Positions 28,754 to 38,016 are shown, counted from the stretch's first letter. The stretch: 64,000 bases of DNA from Verrucomicrobiia bacterium (GCA_020439995.1 JAGROY010000051.1:1-64000); one strand, 5' to 3'. Numbers and translations: made by a program. The notes: generated from the letters alone by a model not told the origin.

Positions 28754-29731
28754 TCACACCAGCCGGTTCGCAGACTCTCCGGCCAGGAATGACCGAATAT
28801 TGGTCATCACCCCCTCCATTAGCAACTGGCGGGATTCGACGGCAGACCACGCCGTGTGTGGCGTGATGAGCAGATTTGGCAGCCTGCTTGTCAGCAGCGG
28901 GTGATCGGCCGATGGCGGCTCAACAGAAAGGACGTCAAGGCCCGCTCCGCCAAGATGCCCGCTGCTCAGCGCCGCCAGCAGTGCGCCTTCATCCACCAGA
29001 CCGCCACGCCCGGTGTTAATCAGGAACGCCCCGGGGCGCATCCAGCTCAGCGACTCCTCATTGATCATCTGCTCCGTCTCCGGACTCAGCGGGCAATGCA
29101 GCGAAATTACATCGCTGCTCTCAAAGAACTCTTTCAACGGCACCCGGGCGATGTCACTGCTTTTGGAGAATGAATCATCCCGCTGGAGCGCCTGCACCCG
29201 CATTCCCAAAGCGCGCCCGATCTCCGCCACCCGTTTTCCGATCGACCCAAAGCCCACGATCCCTAACACTTTGCCATTCAATTCCATGATGGGAAAATCC
29301 ATGCGGGTAAAAATGGGTGAGGCAGCCCACTTCTCCGGCTCGCTCACGTAGCGGTGACAGTGAGTCACGAGGTTCAGCAGCAATGCAAATACATGCTGGG
29401 CCACACCTGCTGTCGAGTATCCGCTGACATTGCACACCCCGATCCCTCGTTCCTTAGCTGCCTGGAGGTCAATATTGTTCGTCCCTGTAGCACACACCAC
29501 GATGAGCTTCAAGCTCGGCCCTGCGGCGTCCATTTCCCCGCCTCCAATGACCACCTTGTTGGTAAGCGCGATGGTAGCGCCAACCAGGCGCTGTGCAGTC
29601 TCCTCAGGCGCAGTGATGGCGTATTCCATCAGCGTTCCGAATTCTTCAAGAACGCTGAGGTCGATATCGCCGTCGCACGCCATGGTTGCCGCGTCGAGAA
29701 ATACGAGTTGTTGGGGAGTCGATTGTGTCAT
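28754..29731 (-). CDS. D-2-hydroxyacid dehydrogenase
   Basis: This 325-residue NAD-dependent enzyme has the two-domain fold: substrate domain, then a Rossmann motif GIVGFGSIGKRVAEIG (about 155-170). Catalytic residues are visible: Arg in INTGRGGLVDE (about 240), Glu in DVLSVEPP (about 270) and His in TPHTAW (about 290). The sequence resembles glycerate/hydroxypyruvate reductases (HprA-like), but the exact 2-ketoacid is not determinable. It sits 42 bp downstream of the symporter gene, so the imported substrate may feed this enzyme. It converges on crcB. Confidence 0.88.
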   Translation of the reverse strand: MTQSTPQQLVFLDAATMACDGDIDLSVLEEFGTLMEYAITAPEETAQRLVGATIALTNKVVIGGGEMDAAGPSLKLIVVCATGTNNIDLQAAKERGIGVCNVSGYSTAGVAQHVFALLLNLVTHCHRYVSEPEKWAASPIFTRMDFPIMELNGKVLGIVGFGSIGKRVAEIGRALGMRVQALQRDDSFSKSSDIARVPLKEFFESSDVISLHCPLSPETEQMINEESLSWMRPGAFLINTGRGGLVDEGALLAALSSGHLGGAGLDVLSVEPPSADHPLLTSRLPNLLITPHTAWSAVESRQLLMEGVMTNIRSFLAGESANRLV

Positions 29732-29773
29732 AGTGGAGAGAAAACTGGGGCAACACTGGTCGATGATGTCGGG

Positions 29774-31849
29774 CTATTCCAGACGATTTTTCCAGGTCAA
29801 TCCGGCCAGTGATTTCTGAGATGGACTGGGCAGGAAAAACGACGCAACCAGCCCGCCGAGCACGCAGACAGTGATGCCCATCACGCCATAGAACCAGCCG
29901 TGAAGTTGCGGGTAGATGAAAAACTTCACAGCGAGCTGTACGGCGAAACTGATCAGCACTCCAGCGAGCGCTGCGCTGGAGCCGACACGGGGGATGAAAA
30001 TTGCCAGGCAAAACAATCCGCAGAGAGCACCGCCGAAGAGTCCCAGAAACTGGTTGAACTGATCCCACAGCGACTTCACCCCAGAAGCTTCCGCCAGTAG
30101 TGATGCGAAAGCCGTGCCGAGCACACCGATCACGATGGTCGTTCTCCGCGCCACACGCAGGCAACTCGCTTCGCTCGCTTGAGGCTGGCGCTTGCGATAG
30201 AAGTCGGTGGTAAAGGCAGCCGCCACACTGTTCATACTGCTGTCGAGGCTGGACATTGACGCAGCAAAGACCGCAGCAATCAGCAGCCCGGCAACACCGG
30301 CGGGAAGCTGGGTGGTGATAAAATACGGGAAGACGTAGTCATTTTTGGTCAGCGCTGGATCCAGCATGGCAGGGTGGGACTGGTAGAAGACGTAGAGTGC
30401 CGTGCCGATCATAAAAAACAGCAACGATGCCGGAATCGACAGCAATACTCCCGTCCACACTCCCCGTGCCGCGCCCAGTTCAGTGGAAGTCGTCAGGTAG
30501 CGCTGGATGACGGCCTGATCCGAGCCATAGCTGACCAGAGCATTGCCAAATCCCCCTAACAGAATCACCAAGAATACCGGTTCAGAAAAATCAAAACGAA
30601 AATCGAACGTCCGGAATTTATCAGCCGCATCGGCAGTCGATACCATCGCATTCCAGCCTCCATCGTGGACAACTGCCATCAGGATCAGGCAAAGCACTGC
30701 CCCGCCGGCCAGCACAACCACTTGTAAAACATCCGTCCAGATGACGGCCTCGATTCCCCCCATCACGGTGTAGAGGATGCAGAGGATACCCATTAACATA
30801 ATGCAGGTGTGAATACCCATTCCTGTGACGACGTGCAGCGCCATCGATGGCAGCAGCAGCACGATACCGATGCGGCCGAATTGCATCAGTATAAACAGAG
30901 AACTCGCGATGATGCGCACAGTGCCGTTGAATCGTTTCTCGAGGTATTCGTAAGCCGTCGTCACATTCAGCCGCCGGAAGAATGGCAGGAAGAAAGTGAC
31001 AATGAATGGGGCCACCGCGACGATGCTCATCTGCCCCCAGAAGCGGGTCCAATCCTGCGCGTAAGTGGCCGCCGGGATTGCCATGAAGGTGATCGCAGAC
31101 AGCTGCGTGCCGAAGATGCTGATGCCCGCAGCCCACCACGGGATCCTCCCCCCTGCTTTGAAGAAGTCGTCCGTGCTGTTCATCCGTCTCGAAAACACAA
31201 AGCCCATGGCAACGAGCGCCACCAGATACATGCCGAGCGTAAAGTAGTTGAAAAAACCGAACGCCCGCTCTGAAGGAGAAATAGTCAGGCGTGCGATTTT
31301 CCCATTCCCGGCAAGGTAAAGCTGCTGAGTTCCGTCAGGATTCGTAATCGCCGAAACGGGAGCCCGAATCAATTCAGTGGGCGCCGATCCCGCAGCTGCC
31401 CAGCTATCGGTGACAGTATGGTAGACGAACAATTCTCCCGTGCCGATGGTCACAAAGATGTAGTGCTCGCCCACCGGGAAGGCGGTAGAGGAATCATCGG
31501 CGACTGCGGCAGGAGCGGAGCGAAGCGACATCCAGCCCGCAGCATTCGATGTCAATCCATGCAGGCTCGTGCCGTCGAGAACATAGGTGCAGTCGGAGAA
31601 GCCATTTTTCTGCGCGATAACAAGCCCATCCCCAGACGTGCCCTCAGGCAAAGCCACCGATAGCGCCGCAGCAGGAATCTCAATTGCCTCGGCAGGAACG
31701 GAGTCGACAAGCTCCCAGCTCAGCCCCTGAAGAAGTGGTGACTCCTGCGCCCGGCCCGCCCCAATCATGAGCAGGAACGCGACCAAAACCTTCAAAAGGA
31801 CAAACTGAGAACTCCGCATCCGGCGAACATGAAGAGTCAGCCACGCCAC
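29774..31849 (-). CDS. Sodium:solute symporter with N-terminal sensor-like domain
   Basis: This 691-residue protein has a signal-like segment, then an extracytoplasmic domain (about 28-190) resembling a partial kelch or galactose-oxidase-like repeat region (GLTSNAAGWMSLRSAP, YLAGNGKIARL). From about 197 it becomes a canonical SSS transporter with 13-14 helices: GRIPWWAAGISIFGTQLSAI in the sodium-binding helix, GGIEAVIWTDVLQ and SSLDSSMNSVAAAFTTDFY. Related fusions of a NanM-like kelch domain and SSS transporter are known in Planctomycetes and Verrucomicrobia and are often linked to sialic acid or sugar-acid uptake; here that is inference. It is likely cotranscribed with the D-2-hydroxyacid dehydrogenase. 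Confidence 0.88.
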   Translation of the reverse strand: MAWLTLHVRRMRSSQFVLLKVLVAFLLMIGAGRAQESPLLQGLSWELVDSVPAEAIEIPAAALSVALPEGTSGDGLVIAQKNGFSDCTYVLDGTSLHGLTSNAAGWMSLRSAPAAVADDSSTAFPVGEHYIFVTIGTGELFVYHTVTDSWAAAGSAPTELIRAPVSAITNPDGTQQLYLAGNGKIARLTISPSERAFGFFNYFTLGMYLVALVAMGFVFSRRMNSTDDFFKAGGRIPWWAAGISIFGTQLSAITFMAIPAATYAQDWTRFWGQMSIVAVAPFIVTFFLPFFRRLNVTTAYEYLEKRFNGTVRIIASSLFILMQFGRIGIVLLLPSMALHVVTGMGIHTCIMLMGILCILYTVMGGIEAVIWTDVLQVVVLAGGAVLCLILMAVVHDGGWNAMVSTADAADKFRTFDFRFDFSEPVFLVILLGGFGNALVSYGSDQAVIQRYLTTSTELGAARGVWTGVLLSIPASLLFFMIGTALYVFYQSHPAMLDPALTKNDYVFPYFITTQLPAGVAGLLIAAVFAASMSSLDSSMNSVAAAFTTDFYRKRQPQASEASCLRVARRTTIVIGVLGTAFASLLAEASGVKSLWDQFNQFLGLFGGALCGLFCLAIFIPRVGSSAALAGVLISFAVQLAVKFFIYPQLHGWFYGVMGITVCVLGGLVASFFLPSPSQKSLAGLTWKNRLE

Positions 31850-31996
31850 GGCAATCTTTTCCAGCTGGTCTTCTTTTCCTGCCAGCCCAGCTGTTTGAGG
31901 TCTTCTGGCAAACGACTCTGCACATTAGCAAGCCCCCTTTCCATCCCTGCCCAACCCTTACCCGCAACGGCCCGAGCACAGCCCGCTCCACGGCGC

Positions 31997-32992
31997 TCAG
32001 TTCACCTTAATGACCGCCTTCTCGCGCAACCGGGACACCCAGGCATCGTGGCGCTTTTTGCGTTCCTCCTGCATGATCATCTTCTCCAGACCGTCCTGGA
32101 TTTCACTCATCGGTTTCAGTGCGCCGGGGCGCTTTGCCTCAACGTAAAGAATGTAGTAGCTGCGATTGTCCTCGACGATTTCGCTCAGTGTCTTGGGGGC
32201 GAGTTTGAACGCTACCTGGCTCAGCGCAGGCTTCAATGTATCGCGGTCAATCCAACCCCAGTCGCCGCCGTATTCCGATCGGCTGTCCTGAGAATAGGTT
32301 TTCGCCTCGGTTTCGAAGTCTGCGCCGTTTGCAAGACGGGAACGAATTTCACCAATAAGCTTCTTTTGTTTCTCGGGAGTCGTGCCGGGGATCTGCGATG
32401 TCTTAAGCACTGTGATGGTGCGCAGCTTGATGAAGTCCTTTTCGCGAAAACGATCTGCGTTCTCCTTAAGATAAGTTTCGCGCTGTTCCGGCGTGGGTGG
32501 CGGGATCACTCCAGTCTCACGCTGTCTCATCATTTGCACCACGAGCATTTTCTCGCGCAACTGCCTGAACTTTCGGAGACTGATATTGCTGGCCTTCAGC
32601 TCTTCAAGAAATTTGCCGCGGTCGCCGTCGAACTGTTCCCGCACGATCCGGTTCACATCCTCATCAATGTACTGCGACTTGATCTCACCGTTCATTTTTT
32701 CAAATTCCCGCAGGATCAGCTCCCGTTCGATCAGGCTGTCGAGTGATTCCTCTTCCAGCTTTTTTACCGTGCTCCGGTAATCGTTCTCGGTCATTTGACC
32801 GCTGTAAACGCGTTGCTTGAGGAGCGCGGTCTGGGCGTTCACAGCCTCTCGGACTTCCGATTTTGTTACCACGCGAGTACCATCGATTACCGCCGCGATC
32901 CCATTCACTCTCTCCGCCGACTGGGCTTGAACAGTGCCCATACTCAGCATCAAGACAGGCAGAAGAACTCGCAACTTTTTCATCATCAACAT
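31997..32992 (-). CDS. SurA/PpiC-like peptidyl-prolyl isomerase chaperone
   Basis: This 331-residue periplasmic protein has a signal peptide (VLLPVLMLSMGTVQAQS). A SurA-like N-terminal helical domain (about 25-180, INGIAAVIDGTRV-type strand then long helices) and one parvulin domain (about 190-290, FIKLRTITVL ... EYGGDWGWIDRDTLKPALS ... YYILYVEAK) follow. The chaperone helps outer-membrane proteins fold. It has one parvulin domain rather than the two of E. coli SurA, which is common outside Proteobacteria. It is a single gene with no clear operon partner. Confidence 0.87.
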   Translation of the reverse strand: MLMMKKLRVLLPVLMLSMGTVQAQSAERVNGIAAVIDGTRVVTKSEVREAVNAQTALLKQRVYSGQMTENDYRSTVKKLEEESLDSLIERELILREFEKMNGEIKSQYIDEDVNRIVREQFDGDRGKFLEELKASNISLRKFRQLREKMLVVQMMRQRETGVIPPPTPEQRETYLKENADRFREKDFIKLRTITVLKTSQIPGTTPEKQKKLIGEIRSRLANGADFETEAKTYSQDSRSEYGGDWGWIDRDTLKPALSQVAFKLAPKTLSEIVEDNRSYYILYVEAKRPGALKPMSEIQDGLEKMIMQEERKKRHDAWVSRLREKAVIKVN

Positions 32993-33289
32993 GGGAATTT
33001 TGACATTAACGGGCGTTCAGCCAGGGCACTGCAATCAGCATTTCCTGACTGTTCGACCTTAAGCATCATTTCAACAATTTTCCAGAAATTAGAATTCTTA
33101 GGCGTGTGTCTGATTCCCCTGGATATTCGCGACTCGTTCGCCATCACATAGTAGCAACGGATTCTTACGTGTACTGCGGAAATGTTTGTCTGAGGGGACA
33201 GCCATTCACGGTGTTGGTTACTGACAAACGCAGCCCCGTCAACGTTCACATTTTCTCGATCGATGATCTCGCCATCAATGAGTGCCGTT

Positions 33290-34024
33290 CTAAAGAGTTC
33301 CGCTTACTTCGATCCTGAAGAATCGAAAAGGCGCATCAGGAGACGGATCGGCAAATCGGATCCTGCGGAGAGCAGAGACGTGCGTCACTGCAGCTTCCGA
33401 TTCGATGGTGAAACTTTGGACATCATCGAACCAGTTGATCAAATCGGACGATTCCCTCACCTGATAACTGAGAGTCGGATCGTCGGTTCGCACGAGATGC
33501 CTGATCTCAATCCTGCCATCGCCGCTCGCCGTCGCCGTCAGAAGCTCATTGGGATCGGCAGCTGAGGGATCCCGTAGAAATGCATATTCGGCAAGGTTGC
33601 TTAGGCCGTCATTGTCAAAATCTGCCGCAGGAAGCATTGCGGCGGTTGGAGTGCCATCCGGGAAAGCACTCATCGTCCACTGCGTAAACCTGTTGCTGCT
33701 CGTCGATGAGGAAGCCCGCCAATTGCTGCCGTTGTCACCAATGCCCAGCAGATTGGCTCGAACGAGCCATGCTCCCGAACCGTCAGCTGCTTCCGGCCAG
33801 CCGGGCCCGTCACTGTATTGGACACTGTCTTCAACAAGCAATCTCACATCATCCGGCTCCTCGACTGCGATCCGGCGGTAGACATGTACAGCACCACCGC
33901 CATCATTCAATTTCGCCCCATCCAACCACGGTCCAACGAGAGGAATGGACGCGTCAAAGCCGTAGGATTCACTGAACGATGAGGCGAGCGTGGAATCGAG
34001 CGGGTTAAACGGGACGATTCTTAC
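33290..34024 (-). pseudogene. C-terminal remnant of an LTD/CotH surface protein
   Basis: The open frame begins right after a TGA (34025-34027) with no usable start; the only nearby initiator is a TTG at 33925. The translated remnant carries features typical of the C-terminal half of CotH/LTD proteins (SESYGFDASIPLVGPW, LNDGGGAVHVYRR, EDSVQYSDGPGWPEAADG), then an Asp-rich loop (ADFDNDGLSNLAEYAFLRDP) and a final module (VRESSDLINW ... FRFFRIEVSGTL). The N-terminal part and signal peptide are missing. It faces another truncated gene on the opposite strand. Confidence 0.75.
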
Positions 34025-34213
34025 TCACTTACATGGACCAGCGCACCGGGTGCGGTTTACTCTGTCGACTACAAAAAGACGCTAACTGAGCAATTTTGGA
34101 TCGAACTGGATGACAGCGTTTCTTCAGAAGGTGAAACTACTACTTTCACTGACGACAATCCTGCACATATGAGCGAACCTGAAGGTTACTATCGGATCCG
34201 GCAGGTCGAATAG
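33983..34213 (+). pseudogene. C-terminal remnant related to the discoidin-like protein
   Basis: The frame opens after a TGA (33980-33982), has no start codon and ends with TAG at 34213. The product from about 34004 (VKRDDSYSLTWTSAPG ... YSVDYKK ... LDDSVSSEGE ... EGYYRIRQVE) aligns along its whole length with the last about 65 residues of the 1003-residue protein at 38027-41038 (SLTW/TLTW, YSVEYK, LDDGVPSEG, GYYRIRKN). It is therefore a decayed C-terminal fragment of a second such gene. The similarity is moderate, so this is an old paralog rather than a recent copy. Confidence 0.75.
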
Positions 34214-34413
34214 GATTTCCAGAGGGATTCGTTCAAATCCTCACCGGGCCCGTTCTTCGGTAGCTTTCAGTTCATCATAACGGCACCTGAGCTTGGCTGC
34301 AATCTTGTGACACCCCTCCGACTCCAACTTCGTAAAGCGCGCCCGCGCTGCTTTCTCTACCGAATGAAAGCCCTGCGCTTCATGAGGGGGGAGCTTGAGC
34401 AAACGAGCACATC

Positions 34414-35889
34414 CTACATCGTCCCGATCCAGAGGCCCAACATGAGCGTTCCATTGTGCAGCCCGTGAGCCACCATGGATGAGATCAGGGAATCCCGCCA
34501 CTCTCGGATCAGCATGAAGCCGAAGGCCAGAGCAGAGAGAACGGGCAGGGCCACAATATCCTGAGGATGCACGACAGCGAAGCAGACCGCTCCAATCAAA
34601 CCAGCAACAGGCATGGAAAAGCTGCGCCGCAGCCCGCGGTGGAGGACGCCGCGGAACATCGTCTCTTCGATGAGCGGAGCCGCAACTGCAGCGAGCAGGA
34701 GCAGCCCAATGCGGGCGGCCACGGGCGCGTCAAAAAACATTTCGCCGATAGGATGTCCGGTCACGGTTTCGGTAGCTTCGCTCGCTGGAAAGAAACTGGA
34801 CAGCCACCATACCAGCAGGGAAACCAAACCACCAACTGCAGCAATGGGAAGGACACAGCAGTAGCCGACGATCCCACTTCCGATTTCGCGAAAAACCCCC
34901 TTTCCAGAGTGAATCCCCAGAGCGCGTGTCCGCTGGCCGAATGACCCGCTGGAGAATCCAATCGCGATGCCCACTCCCGCCAGTAACGACAGAAGAAATG
35001 CCAGCGGGCTCGCCAGCGCTGCCACCGTTGGATCTTCGATTTTCATGACAATGAGAAGGATCGGCGACCCCATCAAGCCGAGATATGCGATGAAGCCCCA
35101 CAGGTGCGCGCAGCTGCCCCCCTGCGATTCATCAAAAGTGAATATGCGGATGCCATTTGAGTGGCGCACGGCGGCCATCGTGAGAAGTACCAGCCCTACG
35201 AAGAATCCCATCAGGAAGGCCATCCCCACCACTGCTGTAAAAACAAAGAGCAGCGTGACATTCATCAATAGCTTCTGGCGATCGGGATTCGTCTGATCTT
35301 CCCTGGCCAGCAGCAGCGGATTCGCGAACCAGTGCATCTGGTATTGAAGGTCGTCCAGCTGCTCTTGAGTCAGGGTGCCGGGAGAAATGATTTCCTGCCG
35401 GACCATCTCCTGAATTTCGGGCTCGCCGGGTTCCAGCTCCTTCACGGAATCAAGCTGAGCCAACGCTCCATCAATGTCGTCTGGCTGCAAAAAAAGATGG
35501 AGTGCTGCCAGCGCGCGGGCTGCTGCGCCGTCGAGTGTTTCCACCTCATTTGCGATGGTCTCCAGAATGGTGCCACTGTCAGGAGATAATTCGCTTTGCA
35601 CCCCACTTTCCAGGGCCATCGCCTGCCCCACCATCACTTTGCTCTGGAGCAGTAGCTGCAGCTGCCCGGCGACATTGCCATAGCGCACATGGTCAGGCGC
35701 GGGCGGCTCGGGCTCATCGAGGAAGTGCTGCCCCCAAAATACGAACGCCACCACTACAAACAATCCGGCCGCCGCGACGTACGAAATTCTTGCTCGCCGC
35801 GAGATCGATGGCAATGGCGGCGGTACGACTTCATGTTTATCTCCTTCGCCCATCGGCACCAGCGGTTGGCTCGGTTCACTCATTCTCAA
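34414..35889 (-). CDS. CPBP family intramembrane protease
   Basis: This 491-residue integral membrane protein has a long N-terminal region (a membrane segment at about 32-50, then an extracytoplasmic helical domain) followed by about seven helices. The CPBP/Rce1 motifs lie near the C-terminus: EETMFRGVLHRGL (Glu-Glu and Arg), a His in VVHPQDI and HGLHNG. The family includes prenyl-protein proteases and bacteriocin-immunity or regulatory proteases; substrate unknown. The start overlaps the upstream DUF6702 gene by 14 bp, so both form a small operon. No usual reason to doubt the start (MRMSEPSQ). Confidence 0.87.
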   Translation of the reverse strand: MRMSEPSQPLVPMGEGDKHEVVPPPLPSISRRARISYVAAAGLFVVVAFVFWGQHFLDEPEPPAPDHVRYGNVAGQLQLLLQSKVMVGQAMALESGVQSELSPDSGTILETIANEVETLDGAAARALAALHLFLQPDDIDGALAQLDSVKELEPGEPEIQEMVRQEIISPGTLTQEQLDDLQYQMHWFANPLLLAREDQTNPDRQKLLMNVTLLFVFTAVVGMAFLMGFFVGLVLLTMAAVRHSNGIRIFTFDESQGGSCAHLWGFIAYLGLMGSPILLIVMKIEDPTVAALASPLAFLLSLLAGVGIAIGFSSGSFGQRTRALGIHSGKGVFREIGSGIVGYCCVLPIAAVGGLVSLLVWWLSSFFPASEATETVTGHPIGEMFFDAPVAARIGLLLLAAVAAPLIEETMFRGVLHRGLRRSFSMPVAGLIGAVCFAVVHPQDIVALPVLSALAFGFMLIREWRDSLISSMVAHGLHNGTLMLGLWIGTM

Positions 35890-36571
35890 CAGTCGGTGTC
35901 GGTTCGGGCGATTTCAATTCTTGCGTGTCCTTCTCTTCAGTAGGCGAAAGCTTTACGATCGGCCGGTCTTTGGAAAATCGATAGAAGCTACGGCCATCAT
36001 CTGGACGAAGGCGAAACGCGACGGTATTCGTCTGGTCTTCGTATTCGTCAAAAAACACAGTGTTCGCCAGCGAGCATTTTGTGACCGCTTCCTCTGACAG
36101 CTTGCCCACTGGAAATTCGAAATAAATCCAGGCTGAACGCACCCTGATCTCCGCACCTACCCACTTCATCTCCACAGGCTTGCCCTCACCATCCAGACAA
36201 CGCATTTTTGCGGCAATGTATTTCTTCAGCGGCTCCGTCGAGGTCGCGTCGTCAAGATCCAGAGCCTTGCCCGCTGCCGTGGATACCACCCTCTCCAGTT
36301 CGTGGGCATTTACCCGCAGCGCCACCTCCAGGGAACCGGTTTCACTATTCCAGTCTACCTCGGCGATTGCATCATGATTCGGATGCCCGATCGCCACCAG
36401 CATCATCGCCAGTACAGCGATCCAGCCGCAGCTCAGAAAGCGCAGAGGATGAACGCGATGGAACTTCAGCTTCACACCGATACTCGAGCCCGAAAACCCG
36501 CCAGTTGCAATCAATATCACACGCTCGGAACGGTAGATCCTATAGAACATCACCCCGCATCCCTCACGCAC
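35876..36571 (-). CDS. DUF6702-like secreted protein
   Basis: The C-terminal 165 residues match the DUF6702 pattern: a leading HPNHDAIAEVDWN, a domain like GSLEVALRVNAHELERVV, and a C-terminal strand pair. The N-terminal hydrophobic segment (FLSCGWIAVLAMMLVAIG) is a signal peptide or anchor. The annotated ATG at 36571 adds about 30 residues before it; a GTG at 36475 (VKLKFHRVHPLR) gives a more typical signal peptide, so the start is uncertain. DUF6702 is common in Bacteroidetes and other marine bacteria and its function is unknown. The gene overlaps the CPBP protease gene downstream. Confidence 0.75.
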   Translation of the reverse strand: MREGCGVMFYRIYRSERVILIATGGFSGSSIGVKLKFHRVHPLRFLSCGWIAVLAMMLVAIGHPNHDAIAEVDWNSETGSLEVALRVNAHELERVVSTAAGKALDLDDATSTEPLKKYIAAKMRCLDGEGKPVEMKWVGAEIRVRSAWIYFEFPVGKLSEEAVTKCSLANTVFFDEYEDQTNTVAFRLRPDDGRSFYRFSKDRPIVKLSPTEEKDTQELKSPEPTPTVENE

Positions 36572-36618
36572 GGCTCAATCTACGTGCGTTCTGAGCGGAC
36601 GGCGTTAGAATCTCCAGT

Positions 36619-37419
36619 ATGAAACGTTTACACTTTCTTGCCCTGCTTTCCTCCACAGTGACCGCAACTGCCTTAGGCCTCGTCTCGTGCGGCGAATCCG
36701 GCCCGGAACCACTGAGAGTCGGCATAGATCTCACCTATCCGCCGTTCGAGTTCAAGGACAGCAGTGGCAATCCCGATGGGGTAAGCGTGCGCATGGCAGA
36801 GGCCCTCGCCGCTCATCTCGGGCGACCGCTTGAGATCGAATCCATGCCATTTGAAGGCCTCATTCCCGGACTGAGCACCGGCAAAATCGACCTGGTCATC
36901 TCGTCGATGACGGCAACCGACGAGCGACGCAAATCCATCGATTTTTCTGATCCCTATGTGACCACTGAGCTGGCGATCCTGGCCGGTAAAGATTCGACGA
37001 TCACCAGCATCGACGATCTGAAAACCGGGACGCCCACCATCGCAGTACGGAGAGGGACGACTGGAGAATCTTATGCTCAAGAGCATCTGCCCAATGCCAA
37101 ACTGACATCGCTCACCCTGGACGCCGCGTGCGCACTGGAAGTATCGCAAGGGAAAGCTGAGGCGTGGATCTACGATCAACTTTCCATCTGGCAACATCAC
37201 AAGAGCCACCCCGACACCACCAAGGCACTTCTTGAATCGTTTCAAAGGGAGCAGTGGGCGATAGGAATCCGCAAAGGCAATGATGAGATGCGTGATCAGG
37301 TGAACGAATTCCTGGCAAAATTCAAAGCCGACAAAGGATTTGACCCACTCGCCGACCGCTACCTCACCGAAGAGAAAGCGCTCAATGCCGAGATGGGAAC
37401 CCCCTTCCTGTTCGACTAG
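36619..37419 (+). CDS. Amino-acid-type extracellular solute-binding lipoprotein
   Basis: This 266-residue protein has a lipoprotein signal (lipobox LVSC, Cys about 24), then a family 3 solute-binding domain: LRVGIDLTYPPFEFKDSSG, the MAEALAAHLGR helix, GKIDLVISSMTATDERRKSI, FSDPYV and the second-lobe hinge TIAVRRGTTGESYA. Such proteins bind amino acids and deliver them to an ABC permease. No permease or ATPase gene is adjacent, so it is an orphan binding protein or partners elsewhere. It ends with a strong terminator, so it is monocistronic. Confidence 0.9.
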   Translation: MKRLHFLALLSSTVTATALGLVSCGESGPEPLRVGIDLTYPPFEFKDSSGNPDGVSVRMAEALAAHLGRPLEIESMPFEGLIPGLSTGKIDLVISSMTATDERRKSIDFSDPYVTTELAILAGKDSTITSIDDLKTGTPTIAVRRGTTGESYAQEHLPNAKLTSLTLDAACALEVSQGKAEAWIYDQLSIWQHHKSHPDTTKALLESFQREQWAIGIRKGNDEMRDQVNEFLAKFKADKGFDPLADRYLTEEKALNAEMGTPFLFD

Positions 37420-37446
37420 CACAACCACCATTCTATCATCCTGAAG

Positions 37447-37482
37447 TGCGAAGACCATCCATGTGGTCTTCGCATTTTTTTT
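37447..37482 (+). terminator. Rho-independent terminator of the solute-binding gene
   Basis: An 11-bp perfect stem TGCGAAGACCA/TGGTCTTCGCA (37447-37457 with 37464-37474) with a 6-nt loop is followed by eight T residues (37475-37482). It begins 27 nt after the stop codon of the solute-binding protein gene. Confidence 0.93.
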
Positions 37483-37588
37483 GCAATCGATTGAATGATC
37501 GCCCGGCAGCCCCGTCAAATCCCCAGCAGCAATTCACACAACGATGTCGCTGACTAGAACCAAAACCAAAATGAAAAAAGGGACTAAC

Positions 37589-37939
37589 ATGAATACCAAA
37601 ATCAAGACCCTCATAGTCGCCGGGGTCACCTTACTGACTCTCCCCCTCACCAGCGTCAACACCGAAGCTAAAGAACGCGGGCACCGCTACTCAGACTCCT
37701 ATCGGCGCGGAGGCGGCGACAGCTGCAGAGTCGACTACGATCGTGGACGGAGCCGGAGTCACCACCGCAGCAGCTACAGCACGACCTGCCGCCCTATTCA
37801 CTCCTGCTACTTCACACGTGGCTGCGATCGCTACAAGAAGACAACTTACCTGCACACCAAGACCGATTGCTACGGTCGCGTTGTCTCTTGCTGGAAGACC
37901 GAAAGAACGACCTTCGCGGGCCATGCCCATCGCTATTAA
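37589..37939 (+). CDS. Small secreted Cys/Arg/Tyr-rich protein
   Basis: This 116-residue protein starts at ATG 37589 (MNTKIKTLIVAGVTLLTLPL), preceded by an AAAAAAGGGA ribosome-binding sequence about 9 nt upstream; upstream in-frame ATGs at 37544 and 37571 look unused. After the signal peptide, the mature chain is rich in Arg, His, Ser and Tyr with six Cys (for example SCRVDYDRGRSRSHH, TTCRPIHSCYFTRGC, TDCYGRVVSCWKTER). Regular Cys spacing suggests disulfide bonding outside the cytoplasm. No family is recognised. Strong signal peptide and terminator flanks make it a real gene. Confidence 0.7.
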   Translation: MNTKIKTLIVAGVTLLTLPLTSVNTEAKERGHRYSDSYRRGGGDSCRVDYDRGRSRSHHRSSYSTTCRPIHSCYFTRGCDRYKKTTYLHTKTDCYGRVVSCWKTERTTFAGHAHRY

Positions 37940-37985
37940 TTCTTATTTAGTACCCTCCACTTGCCCGCCATGGTAGCTGGAAAAA

Positions 37986-38016
37986 ATCGGGCCGCCCTGT
38001 TCGTGGGCGGCCCGAT
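37986..38016 (-). terminator. Bidirectional rho-independent terminator
   Basis: A perfect 12-bp stem ATCGGGCCGCCC/GGGCGGCCCGAT (37986-37997 with 38005-38016) with a 7-nt loop lies between two convergent genes. On the minus strand it is followed by six T residues, giving a strong terminator for the discoidin-like gene; on the plus strand the T-tract (GTTTTAT) is weaker, so it may serve the small secreted protein gene too. Confidence 0.88.

Noticed and set aside
34200..34235. T-loop-like GTTCAAATCC as a possible tRNA
   Set aside because: There is no acceptor stem, D-arm or anticodon arm; the upstream bases belong to the surface-protein remnant.
34241..34501. Short minus-strand frame of 86 codons next to the CPBP gene
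   Set aside because: Most of its start overlaps the C-terminus of the protease gene in another frame, and no family or ribosome-binding site is visible.
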